In this document: piece after piece, positions 45,168 through 55,679 of the stretch | Layout of the letters: each line of letters starts with the position of its first letter | How positions within the stretch are numbered: position 1 is the stretch's first letter | Assembly: GCF_017591425.1 (NCBI RefSeq) | Contig: NW_024465885.1 | Span: forward strand, 42,899,001-42,963,000 | DNA length: 64,000 bases | Reading direction: 5' to 3' | Origin: Ochotona curzoniae | Taxonomy: Eukaryota; Chordata; Mammalia; Lagomorpha; Ochotonidae | The notes under the pieces: model-generated | What the model was told of the DNA's origin: nothing | Databases searched by the model: none | Seen by the model: the letters and a program-made list of their open reading frames with translations, nothing else | Made by a program: the position numbers and the translations under genes

Positions 45168-45484
45168 CCTAGCATGGTAGCATAGCAGCTAAAGTCCTCA
45201 CTTTTCATATGCCAGGATCCCACATAGGTGCCAATTCTAATTCCAGCGACCCCTACTTCCCATCCAGCTCCCTGCTTGTGGCCTGGGAGAGCAGTCGAGG
45301 ATGGCCCAAAGCCTTGGGACCCTGCAGCCATGCGGGAGACCCGAGAGAGGCTCCTGGCTTCGAATTGGTGTATCTCCAGCTGTTGGGGCCCCTTAGGGAG
45401 TGAATCAATGGATGGAAGACTTTCTTCTCTCCTCCTATCCTCTCTGTGTATCTGATTTTCCAAGAATTTTTTTGTTTTTTTTTA
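45168..45484 (+). mobile_element. CSINE with TSD inside GC-rich element copy 2
   Basis: TSD agaatgggctgggctgg (45150-45166) and agaatgggctaggctagg (45485-45502), two mismatches. The TSD is itself sequence of the host element, so the host predates this SINE. Confidence 0.93.
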
Positions 45485-46049
45485 AGAATGGGCTAGGCTA
45501 GGTTTCAGCTCCTGCTGAACCATGTGAGAGCTGTCTGGGCATGGACCAGATGTGGCCAGGCTGCAACACCCAACAATAAGAACCAGAAAGGGTATGGGCC
45601 AATTGGGCAGGGACACCATTCCTGTCAGGACAAGAAGTGGACAAAGTCAATCTAAGCCAAGGACGCACCACTGTGTGCAAAGTCTGCCACTGGGAAGACC
45701 TGGTAGAGGAGCTTGGTGAACTCCTTTGTCAGGCTGCAGTTTGTGCAGGTAAGTGCAAAAACCAAGGCAAGGAGCAGTCCAAACCGGACCAGGTTACAAA
45801 TCGCACCAGCACACGTGTGGGTCAGGTCTGAGGGTCGGCCAGTTTGTAACATCCACTGGCAGATTTGAGCACCAGGATGGGGTGCAGGAGAGGCCAGGTT
45901 GGGCTGTAACATCAGCCAGTTCACACTGGAGCTAGGCTCAGTGGGCAAGGGTAGACAGAAGCACCAACTAGAAGCTGGGGGCAGGTTGGATTGAATTAGG
46001 CTAAAGCACCCACTGGTGGATGCTGAGGTGAGATGAGCCATACCAGTCT

Positions 46050-46320
46050 AGGGGCAGAGGGTGCCGAGTCCATGAGCCCCAGGAATGGAGGAGCCCTTTG
46101 GGCCCACCTTCAGGACGGGTGCTACATCTGTGAGCCCCAGGTGTGGGGTGTGTGGCAGGGCTTGGGTGGGGTTCCAGTAGGATTTGGGTCACCTGGCCTA
46201 GGTTCTTGAACCCACCTGGAGGGGAAGTGCCATGTCCCATGAGCCCCAGGGTTGGGACTCTGGTTTGGCCTGGGTCACCAGGCCCTGGTCCATGGGCCCA
46301 CCTAGGAGAACTGGGCCTCC
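46050..46320 (+). repeat. Short array of ~85-105-bp units specific to copy 2
   Basis: Three degenerate units each carry gtgagccccaggngtgg-like and gggcccacc / gaacccacctgga landmarks (starts near 46064, 46130 and 46236). No counterpart is visible in copy 1 upstream of its 3' end. Confidence 0.65.
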
Positions 46321-46900
46321 TCAGTGTAAAGGATGGAGTGCAGAAAAGCAGGACATGGTGCGCATAGAGGAAATGATAGCCCATTGGGGCCTGCAGAGGA
46401 CATTTGGTACCATAACAGAGAATGGACAACACAACATTTGGACAACTACCCCAGCCAAATGATGATAGCAAATAACTGGGCGAATGGAGATTCTAAGGTG
46501 GACTGTGTCAGCCGATGGACATTGGAAGGGATTCCTCATCCAGAGATTGGTAAGATGGACAGCATTCCAGAACTATCACACCACCTGGGCAGAACCCTTG
46601 GAGCATGTGCCACATTGTGACCCTGGGTTGATACTGGGTGGCCTTTCTCCATCCTTGGGTACTGGGATGGTTAGAAGGCTGGACATGGCCTAACCCTTTA
46701 CCTCTCCCTTCCCCCCAGAAATGGGAAGAAGAAATAGAAAGTTTGGAAACAATGATCACACCCACTTCTCACTAACCCTAGATCCTCCCCACCCTGATCA
46801 ACTATGCAAAAGTCATCTAAAACAACAATTTTTTCAAAGTTAAAAAAAGATGTCTAAAACTCAGCAGAAAAAAAAAATTGGAAGTCATGCATAATTTTTT

Positions 46901-47234
46901 CTTTTTTAAAAAGATTTACTTATTTTTATTGCAAAGTCAGATATACAGAGAGGAGGAGAGACAGAGAGGATCTTCCATCCAATGATTCACTCCCCAAGTG
47001 ACTGAAACAGCCAGTGCTGTGCCGATCTGAAGCCGGGAGCCAGGATCCAGGAACTTCTCCCACGTGGCTGCAGGGTTCCAAGGCTTTGGACCATCCTCAA
47101 CTGTTTTCCCAGGCCACAAGCAGGGAACTAGATGGGAAGTGGGGGCGCCAGGATTAGAACCAGTGCCCATGTGGGATCCTGGAGTGTTCAAGGCGAGGAC
47201 TTTAGCCGCTAGGCCACGCTATCATGCCGGGCCC
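46901..47234 (-). mobile_element. CSINE, reverse orientation, with TSD
   Basis: TSD catgcataatttt (46887-46899) and catgcatagtttt (47235-47247), one mismatch. Nearly full-length. The head complement ends ctatcatgccgggcc. Confidence 0.93.
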
Positions 47235-47248
47235 CATGCATAGTTTTT

Positions 47249-47694
47249 TTTCATGCATGTTCCTGAACGTTTAGATTTCAACTCTCCTAATAAATGGAAA
47301 AAGTACAATTTGGATGAAGAATTAAAGGCCAGGTTAGTAACCACTGCACCTGCCATTCTACTCTTGTGTTGCTCACACACAGTCTTCATCCTGGCTCCAA
47401 GTATGAAATTGCCATCACATTCCAGTGGCTTTGTTTTCCTGCTCCAAGCTCTGCCCTCCACACTGACAGGGTCATGTATTTGATGCTGCGTGTGGCTCCA
47501 GAGCCCACCTTGCTCTGTCCTACATATTCCACGGCCTCAAAGCTTTCTATACAAGTGCAGAATGAAGCCAAACCACAATGTCAGAGACCAAACCATTCAC
47601 AAAGGGCATTTCATTTTTCATGATCACCAAATGGGACAGTTAAGGGGCAGCATTTCTGCCTAGGATATGCCACCTCACGATTTGGCAATCCTGA
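47249..47694. other. Unique sequence, no gene recognised
   Basis: Overlapping frames of 60-85 codons occur on both strands without recognisable similarity. Confidence 0.4.
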
Positions 47695-48045
47695 TGCTGG
47701 GGTTTGGATGTGCACCACCCCTCCCTAAGGTATGCACAGTAGAAACAATTCCCAGTGTAGCAGTGTAGAGACGGGACTTTCCCAAAATGAGGGTGTGACA
47801 CTGCCCTCATGAATGGATGAAGGTTGTGCTTTTGGAAGTGGCTTTGTTAGCAACCTAGACGTGGCCATCTCTTGCTATCTGTCTCTCTCACACGTGTGCT
47901 CTCTTACCCCCGCCTTCTGCTATGGGGTGCAGTGAGAAAACACTGGCCATATGGAAGTCCCTCCATCTTGGTTTCCCAGCTTTCAGAATTCTAATAAATG
48001 CATTTCTCTTCTTTATAAGTTAAATGACTGAATTTCAAAGACAAT
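47695..48045 (+). mobile_element. MaLR-type LTR, sense, diverged
   Basis: ggggtttggatgtgcaccac, ctgccctcatgaatggatga, ttttggaagtggctttgtta, ccttctgctatggggtgcag, ccagctttcagaattctaataaatgcatttctcttctttataa. The order matches a MaLR LTR. Confidence 0.6.
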
Positions 48046-48171
48046 GTTATGGTAGCACATAATCGATTAAGATACTTTTATTAGCTAACCCAATAGCAAG
48101 ACTTGTATCTTATCCTAAGGCCTGGCACCTGACACTCTCTCAAGACACACTTGAAGTATTTCAGTTGAGTT

Positions 48172-48475
48172 GGATATTTTCCATGGGTGACATCTGGTAA
48201 AGCAGTTGACACTGTTTGAAGTGCCCATGCCCCATACAACATGCGAGTCCTGGCTCTGCTTCCAGCTTCCTGCTGATGTTCACCCTGAAGGGCAACAGAT
48301 GATGGCTCAAAGCATCCTGGCTCCTGTCACCCAGGTGAGAGGCCTGGATCACGTTTCTTATCCTAGCTTCATCCTGGTCTAGCTCTGGTTGTTGTGGGCA
48401 TTTAGGGGAGTGAACCAAGGGACAGATGATCTCACTATGTACCTGACAGCCTCCTTGCCCTTCAAATAAAACTAA
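48172..48475 (+). mobile_element. Old CSINE
   Basis: agcttcctgctgatgttcac, cctgaagggcaacagatgatgg, ggttgttgtgggcatttagg, ggagtgaaccaagggacaga, tail tgcccttcaaataaaac. Older subtype, no TSD. Confidence 0.72.
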
Positions 48476-48479
48476 AGGT

Positions 48480-48685
48480 GCCTAGTAATGCGCCTGTGAA
48501 AGCAGCAGAAGATGGCTTGAGCACTTGAGTGCCTGCCACCCAGAGAGACTGGGACAGAGTACCTGGCTTCTGGCTTCCACCCAGTCAAACTCCAGCCATG
48601 GTGTCCATTTAGGAAGCGAGTCATCACATGGAAACTCTCTGAACCACTCTGCTTTTCAAATGAGTAAAATAAATCTCTTTTATAA
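48480..48685 (+). mobile_element. Old CSINE 3' fragment
   Basis: Starts mid-element (taatgcgcctgtgaaagcag, cagaagatggcttgagcact) and runs to the tail tgcttttcaaatgagtaaaataaatc. It is tandem to the previous SINE in the same orientation. Confidence 0.72.
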
Positions 48686-48689
48686 AATA

Positions 48690-49015
48690 GAAAGAAGGAA
48701 TAAATCCTTTTTAAAAGTAAGCGTTTCTGAAAACATCTTTCAACACATTCCTGTTTGGAGCTAGCAGGTATGGTCAGGGGCACAGGTCACTGTGAATGGG
48801 TGGGGGCATTCTCAGAGCCTTCCTCCCAAGGCCACAGCTGGTTCTGAGCTTCTCTTGTAGCATCTCAGTTTTTCCTGTGTGGTTTCACATCTCCAAGCTG
48901 GTTAGACCAGCTTCCTTACACAGCATCAAGGGAATGTCCCAACTGGGAAGTCCGACAGTGAGAGTCTAACCATATCCACTTAGAGGAAGTCATGGGGTCA
49001 GCCTAGTTTCAAGGG
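48690..49015. other. Unique sequence, no gene recognised
   Basis: Nothing was recognised. Confidence 0.4.
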
Positions 49016-49019
49016 TAAG

Positions 49020-49282
49020 GGGGAAGAGATGTTGTGATGCAGTCCCTTAAGCTGTCACCTGCAACATTAGCATCCCATTTTGGAGCACTAGTTTAAGCTG
49101 CATGGACCCCTGGACATCCATGTGGAAGACCCAAATGGAGTTCAGGCTTCTTGGGTCAGCCAGGCCAGCACTGGCCATTGAGTCCATCTGGGGAGTAAGC
49201 TAGCTAGTGGGAGAGCTCTCTCTCTTCATCTTTCTCTGGCACTCTGCCTTTCAAATAAATAAAATAACTCTTTTAAAGAGTT
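49020..49282 (+). mobile_element. Old CSINE, internally shortened
   Basis: Head gatgttgtgatgcagtccct, then cctgcaacattagcatccca, ccattgagtccatctgggga, tail ctgcctttcaaataaataaa. About 60 bp of the middle is absent. Confidence 0.72.
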
Positions 49283-49285
49283 ATT

Positions 49286-49520
49286 TTTGGTTAAAATATA
49301 AATCTTAATTTTCATTTTCTTTGACTAAGAAGAGCGAGATCTTCCATTTGTTCATTCACCCCAAAAGCATACAACAGCTGGGGCTAGCCCAGGCCGAAAC
49401 CAGGAACCAGGAATTCATTCCACGTCTCCCACATGGGTGACAGGGACCCAAATTCTGGAGTCATCTGCTGCTGCCTCGCGTCTCAAACAGCATCTTCACT
49501 GCTACACCAAACACCTGTCC
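49286..49520 (-). mobile_element. Old CSINE, reverse orientation
   Basis: agatcttccatttgttcatt, aaccaggaaccaggaattca, cgtctcccacatgggtgaca, gctacaccaaacacctgtccca. It meets the previous SINE tail-to-tail. Confidence 0.68.
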
Positions 49521-52485
49521 CAGATGCTTGCAGATGCTCTGAGAGATTCAATAAGGACACAGCACGGAACAAAGACTTGTGTCTAAATCTGGGTGGCTCC
49601 CCCAACTAGGCTCTCTCCTTGAATATACTGCTTCGCTGCTACACTGGGAAAAATTTATGTCACAAGAAAGACTTTTCCAGAGTCTTCCAGAAAGAGGAAA
49701 CCGGATACCATGGAAGAGATAGTCAAGCACTCAGCCTTCTCAGTGGAGTAAAATGAACAGGAAAGGAACAGTGGGTGTTTGTTTAAAGGCAGCTACCCGT
49801 AGTCTAGTGTGGGCTGGCACCTGATCATGCAAGGGAAGTTGAAAGGGGCAGACTGTGGCTGTACTTAGATTTGTTCTCTTTTCTCTCTGCAAGTCTAATT
49901 TCCTGTCACCAAAGAGAACTGCCTCTGGTTTGTACTAACTGCTGACTGTGCATGAATACAGGTAAGACTTTCCTGGGAGCTCATTGGCTAACCAACATCT
50001 CCTGTCACTCCCTTAACTCCCCGCTGGGCAATGGGGAGAACCCCCAACGGCTCGGGACAGAGGAACAGGCCTTTTCCAGAAACCTGCACTTGAGGTCAAC
50101 CATCAGGTGATGAGGTCACTTCCCCACAACTCATGCCTCCGAAGGCAGCTTCCATTGCTTCTAGAAAGAGGTGAAGGAAGGAGAAACCTGATTGGAGAGG
50201 TTCCCATCTGGAGGGGGGAGATGGTGCAGGGAAGACAGCTCTATCCCTACCCTCCCGCCCTCACAGCTGCCAGAGGAGACAGAAGAGGAAGCAGCACAGG
50301 AGCCTCCTACTCTGTACCCATCGGGCTCTGTCGTGTTCTAGAGAATTCCACATGAGCTTGAGAGACAAGGCTTGCATGTGTGCTTTGAGATGTAACTGCA
50401 GAGAAGGGGTGCGGGGAGGGTACCTCAGTATGGGTGTTGGCTCCCCCAGAGATTGTCAAGACTGAAAAGTTTCTGCAGATAACTCTTATCCAGCAAGTAA
50501 CTTCCATTTCTGTCTTTGTCTTGAGCTTGGCTGGTACTCGTGCAGCCTGGAGTGGAGACCAGGGTGGCCAAGAAGGGGTGCTGGCAGCAAAGGCAGGGAT
50601 CATGCTATAAAGCATCTGAGGGTGTGAAGGTCCCTACTGGGTGCCAGCTGGGGTCCCCCCCCTCCTCCATGGGATCTCAGACCATCTACCTTTACCACCT
50701 TCTCCTCGTGGCTCAGCTCCAGCCTCCCTTACTTCCCCCACTCCCACCCAGTAGGTACCCTTGTCTATGTCTTTCCTTCTCTGTAGCTTGAATACACAGG
50801 AGGCCACAGAAGCTACAGAAGGCCCAAGGGACCCTGCAAGTCTCCCTCCCCTCATCTCCCTCCACTGCTCTGCCTCCTCTCCCCTGTCCACCCCCACCCA
50901 TCTTCTCCAGGGTCTGCCTCCATCTGGCTTGGCCTGCGGGGGCTGTTGCCTGCTCCCCAAACCTGCACATGTGGGAGCAGAGCAGGGCTCTCACAATAGA
51001 GGCTTCCCTTTGCTTTCTATTTTTTAGGCTGTGTTCAGATCAACTTACTTTTTTTTTGTTTCTCCCAAAAAGTAGGGATCCTGTCTCCAGAAGTATTCTC
51101 ACATTCCCTACCCCAGAGTGGACTTGGACACCTCCTGGGGTCCCAGGGACCTCCCAGATCCTGGACACTCCCAGGTCAGGAAAGGGAGTGGCTTGGGGCA
51201 CAATTTGGAGGTTCCAGCAGCTACTGGATTCAGTAACAACTAGGCCCCCCAAGATTCCTTCAGTTTCCCCAGAATTGTCTTGGGGTACCCAAAATGTAGT
51301 CTAGAACAGGTCATCCCTCACGAGAGGGAATGTAGGATCCAGTGCATCTAATGGCCAAGCTGCTGCATTTGAACTTGATCACAGTAAGTCACTTGGCTGC
51401 TGCTGGGACTGTGGCTTTAGAAGAGCTGTGAGTCACTTTATTAGAAGCTAAAACATCCTACATGCATTTGCTCATTCTGGTTCCTACTCAAATCCCACTG
51501 CCCGTTGAATGCCTGGCACATCGGAGGCTCCCAAACTCATCTATTGATTGAAGCAACAACCTTACCTTCTCATGAGGCACCCACCATTCCACAATGGGAG
51601 TGGAGTGTGGAGCCTTCCCATGGAGGGGAAGGCATCAACAGACATTGTTATATTTGTGTTCTCTGAGTCCTCACAGTCTTCTTTGTTCACCTTTTACTGA
51701 GAAAAACACCCAACGCCTTCCTCCCAGGAAAATCAAGCACCTTAGGGGCAGCATGCTCTGAAACTTCCCACCCAGGCAGAAATCAGCTACATACTTGTCC
51801 CATCTGGGGGACAAGACCAACATCTACCGTCCACGTGGGCCGAGTCTGCCAAGCAGCCATGCTGGATTCAGAGCAGGGCCCACTCAGGAAACATTTCCTT
51901 ATTTTTATCCTGTTCCCAAAAGGGAAACTTGCACTGATTCTCCCTCAGAAATAGCACGAGCAGCAGGCCATGCCATTTGCAAAGCCTGCTTACAGGCACA
52001 GGATGCGTGGCAAGTCAGAGCACAGAGGGGCGACTGGGGTTGACAGACATTAGACTCCTCACCCACGAATAAAAGAATCAAGCTTCTAAAAATACAGTGG
52101 CATCTATTTCCGCCCTAGCCTCCGTATCTGGAGACTTGAGCAATTCCTCTGTCTTTGCCGCTTGCTGCTGGGCTCTAGGACAGGTATCGGAACAGGTGAG
52201 TGCCTATGAGACACAGGTGCGTGGGCGCCGAAGAGTCTGTGGGTACATTTGTGTTGCTATTTGGAAAGCTAGCTGTAAGAAGCAACTTCGTAAGATTCCA
52301 TTCTTGGTAAATGTAGGGTCACTTAAAAACGACGTGATTGGTCCCAAAGCACACAAAAAGCAATGAGAACATTCTAGCTGCTCCCTGGGGAAAGTGTCAA
52401 CAATGTACCTCCTTCTCTGGGTTGCTATTGAAGAAGTGGAGGCCAGCTGAAATGAGGTTTTTAAAACTATTTTAATTTATTATTA
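49521..52485. other. Longest repeat-poor stretch of the window, no gene recognised
   Basis: About 3 kb with only a MIR/L2-like scrap (ttgaatgcctggcacatcgg, aggctcccaaactcatctattgattgaagc, about 51507-51555). Frames of 80-111 codons at 50100-51300 overlap on both strands with high Pro/Ser/Gly content and no domains. No exon is supported. Confidence 0.45.
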
Positions 52486-52489
52486 TTTT

Positions 52490-52817
52490 TTAAAGATTTT
52501 CTTCCTTTGTCTTAGAAAGACAGATTTATAGAGAGGAGAGACACAAAGAAAGGATCTTCCATCCACTGGTTCACTCCCCAAATGGCTGCAATGGCCAAAG
52601 CTGAGCTGATATGAAGCCAGGAACCTGGAGCCTCTTCCAGATCTCCCACATGGGTGCAGGATCCCAAGGATATTGACCATCCCCCACTGATTTCCAGGGA
52701 TACAAGCAGGGAGCTGGATGGGAAGTGGAACAGCTGGAACATGAATCGGTGCCCATATTGGATCACGGTGCTTGAAGGGTGGGGATTAGTCAGTTGAGTC
52801 GTTAAGTCGGGTTCCGA
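52490..52817 (-). mobile_element. CSINE, reverse orientation
   Basis: taaagattttcttcctttgt, cagatttatagagaggagag, ctccccaaatggctgcaatg, ggatcccaaggatattgacc, cagggagctggatgggaagt, gtgcccatattggatcacgg. Head complement near 52817. Confidence 0.9.
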
Positions 52818-52839
52818 CTCCCATGCATGATTCTCAGCA

Positions 52840-52965
52840 GATGGCTAAGAAGCTTCTCTGGTCCAGTCTCAGGCTGTTGTAGCCACTGGGTAAGTGAAGC
52901 AGTGGATGGAAGAATTCTGTCTTTCCTTATTTCTCTTTTGCTTCTCTGCTTCCAAAATTTGTTTA
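52840..52965 (+). mobile_element. Old CSINE 3' fragment
   Basis: gaagcttctctggtccagtc, aggctgttgtagccactggg, taagtgaagcagtggatgga, then a CT-rich run and tail. It is truncated at its 5' end where the reverse SINE lies. Confidence 0.58.
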
Positions 52966-53499
52966 AGAAGAAAACCTATTTAAATCACAAATAGAAGTGA
53001 CATTGTAATGGCATCTGGTTGGCATGAATGTTTTATCTCAATTGCTCCAAACCTACACAGGAAGAACCATGGCCATTGGCCATCTCCCTGGCTAGCCTCC
53101 ACAGTAAGACAAGCCTGATGTCTCAGTTCAGCTCTTTTTAGGATTAGTTCTGTCTGTGTTGCTGATTCACAACTCTCAGGAAACCCTGGAAATAGTGTAG
53201 CCACTGCAGACGTTCACGGTATTTATCCTGTCTTGCCAGAAAAAAACCACGTGATGGCCTTGTTGGTAAGTCATGTATGTATAGCCAGCGGATGGAAACT
53301 AGAGTGGGGTTCAGATAGGAAGGGAGAGACTTGGCTTTCAAGCCTTTGGAGATGTTACTGGGTAGGAGTGAGAGCCGAGTTCACTCTCAAATGCCCTTCA
53401 CTGATCAAATGCCAGCCTCAGGGTTCCAGTAGTCACCCATATTATAATTAATATTATCAGAAAACACAGACATGCAAAGACTGAGGAAATGAAAACCAC
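52966..53499. other. Unique sequence, no gene recognised
   Basis: Nothing was recognised. Confidence 0.4.
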
Positions 53500-53770
53500 C
53501 TTTAATCCCGGCCCAGAGATTAGGATCAGTTTGACAAGTTTTGATCCAGATGCACAAATGAGATCATAATATCCACACTGTTTTGCAACCTGCTTTTGGC
53601 ATTTAAAATGTAATAAATAATCTTCCATGTCCCAGATCAGAGCACACATTACGACTTCACTGGGGACACAGCTCATTTACCAAGTCCTCTGGCCACATAG
53701 CTTTTGTCCAAGTTTTCTCAGTAACAAATAACGCTATAGTGCACATCCATCTAGCCCATTGGGGCCGCAG
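53500..53770 (-). mobile_element. Old L1 (L1M-like) fragment, antisense
   Basis: tgaaaaccacctttaatccc type start, then cctgcttttggcatttaaaatg, aataatcttccatgtcccag, cagtaacaaataacgctatagtgcacatcc. Faint similarity to antisense L1 3' ORF2/3'UTR. Low certainty. Confidence 0.35.
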
Positions 53771-54706
53771 ATCATTAAGTATTTTCTAAAGCCTATTTCC
53801 AAGAAGACATGCACGACTGTAAAAGGTTTCTTTCAGAACATCACATTCCACATCCTTGTAAAGATACTTGGACTTGAAATAAGTTTACCCATATAGGAAG
53901 AACAGAGTCAGATCTGCGGACACATGGTTTGTTCCAGCAATTGCCCAGATACCCGCAGTGGCGGGGGCAGTGTTGAGCCTGAAGAATCCCCTATCACTAG
54001 GCAATCCCAATGGCAGAGTCTCTGCATCTGCCCTGCTCACCTCCCCATCTTCCCTCTATGCCCAGTGGGGACACACACATGGGGAGTTGGGGCTGCTGGG
54101 CATCGTAGCCATTGGAAACGTGATGAGCAGAGAACTCGCCAATAGAGGCACCCCCTGCATTGTGAAAAGTGTGGAACTTCTCCTTATCCTTCCTCCCCTT
54201 TGCTCTGCATTTTAGACAATCCGATTAGGGTTCAGTGAAGTTCCTGTGAGGCCTGGAATGACTTCATGGAAGGCCTCCTCAACTATTCAGACCCATTAGG
54301 AGCAGGGGCCAGAGGGGAAAGGAAAAAGTCTGGCTCAAGGCATTCTGCTGTTAAGAGGAGAGTTAAGGGCAGATGCAAACACTCCCTAGACTACCGGATC
54401 CAAGTCACCCCATCACAAGAGACCTAACGCAGAAAGCCTACCAGGAACATGGTGCAGCCCCTGGGTACAAGCTTCCTTGTTCATCTTACAACCACAAGGG
54501 GAGGTGGCAGAGGGGCCATGGCACCCACAGCAGAGCAGGAGGCTCCTTGAGAAGGAGCTAGCTTTCCATGCCAACACCAAATCCCTGCATCCTCTGGGAC
54601 ACCTGCTGTTTCTGCAGTCCACAGCTCCACCATGCGTGCAACTGACTCACACTATACGGATTTAGACCCTGGACTTCCTGAATCCAAAGTGGAGCCCCTG
54701 GCTCAG
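53771..54706. other. Unique sequence, no gene recognised
   Basis: No recognised repeat or coding exon. Confidence 0.4.
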
Positions 54707-54716
54707 TGCAATTTTC

Positions 54717-55059
54717 TTTTCTTTTTTTTTTTTTAAGATTTATTTATTTTTATTACAATGTCAGATATACAGAGAGAGGGAGAGACAAAGAGGAAGATCT
54801 TCTGTCCATTGATTCACTCCCCAAGTGAGCCGCAATGGCCAATGCTATGCCAATCTGAAGCCGGGAACCAGGAACCTCTTCCGGGTCTCCCATGTGGGTG
54901 CAGGGTCCCAAAGCTTTGGGCCGTCCTCGACTGCTTTCCCAGGCCACAAGCAGGGAGCTGGATGGAAAGTGGAGCTGCCAGGATTAGAACCAGCGCACAT
55001 ATGGGATCCTGGTGTGTTCAAGGCAAGGACCTTAGCCCCTAGGCCACACCGCCGGGCCC
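54717..55059 (-). mobile_element. CSINE, reverse orientation, young, 10-bp TSD
   Basis: The TSD tgcaattttc is identical at 54707-54716 and 55060-55069. The body is near consensus (ggtcccaaagctttgggccg, cctcgactgctttcccagg), with the head complement ccacaccgccgggcc. Confidence 0.95.
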
Positions 55060-55344
55060 TGCAATTTTCAAAGAATTGGAGACCAATGAATGATCTTAAT
55101 AGATAACTACACATGATGTAGAGGAAGACGATGAACTTTGGAAATTGATTGAGTAATCTTAAGACCTGGATACTGGGCAAAGTGAACAATAACATACAAC
55201 CCTACAGAGTGCCTACCTAAATGGCTGCTCAACACACTGGGAAATTGATGGGGCAAGGACACAAGTCTGGCTCCCCCATTAGAATTTGCAAATGCAGATT
55301 CCTCCATGGCCTTTGCTCTGTGTTTAAATATACCAATCTAACTT

Positions 55345-55666
55345 ATTTTTAAAAGATTTACTTATTTATTATTATTGTTATTATTATTATTATTGTAAAG
55401 TCAGACACACAAAGAGGAGAGACAGAAAGGAAAATCCTCCATCCGCTGGTTCACTCCCCAAATAGTTGCAATGGCTGGAGCTGAGTTGATCTGAAGCCAG
55501 GGGCCAGGAACCTCCCCCGGGTCCCCCTGTCCTCGATTGCCCTCCCAGGCCACAAGCAGGGAGCTGGATGAGAAGCAGGGCCACTGGGACCAGAACCGGT
55601 GACCACACAGGGCCCCAGTGCACTCAAGGTGAGAACTTCAGCCAATAGGCCACCATGCCGGGCCCC
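55345..55666 (-). mobile_element. CSINE, reverse orientation, with TSD, (TTA)n tail and internal deletion
   Basis: TSD accaatctaactt (55332-55344) and accagtctaactt (55667-55679), one mismatch. The tail complement contains a (TTA)n run (about 55363-55395). About 30 bp around the usual cacgtgggtgcagggtcccaaagctt block is missing (gggtccccctgtcctcgatt). Confidence 0.93.
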
Positions 55667-55679
55667 ACCAGTCTAACTT

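Larger units (their letters stand above)
44456..46860 (+). mobile_element. Unclassified GC-rich tandem-repeat element (copy 2), shorter and split by a CSINE
   Basis: Collinear with copy 1 in blocks. 44700-44770 matches 29340-29410 (tgatgaatgac, gcca/gcaactctact). 44850-44925 matches 29640-29715. 44925-45030 matches 30265-30370, which means ~550 bp of copy 1 is absent here. 45485-45930 matches 30495-30950 (tgctgaaccatg, accaaggcaaggagca, ccaggatggggtg). The final ~500 bp (about 46360-46860) matches the unique 3' end of copy 1. A CSINE (45168-45484) and a different ~85-105-bp repeat (46050-46320) are extra. No flanking TSD was recognised. Confidence 0.66.
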
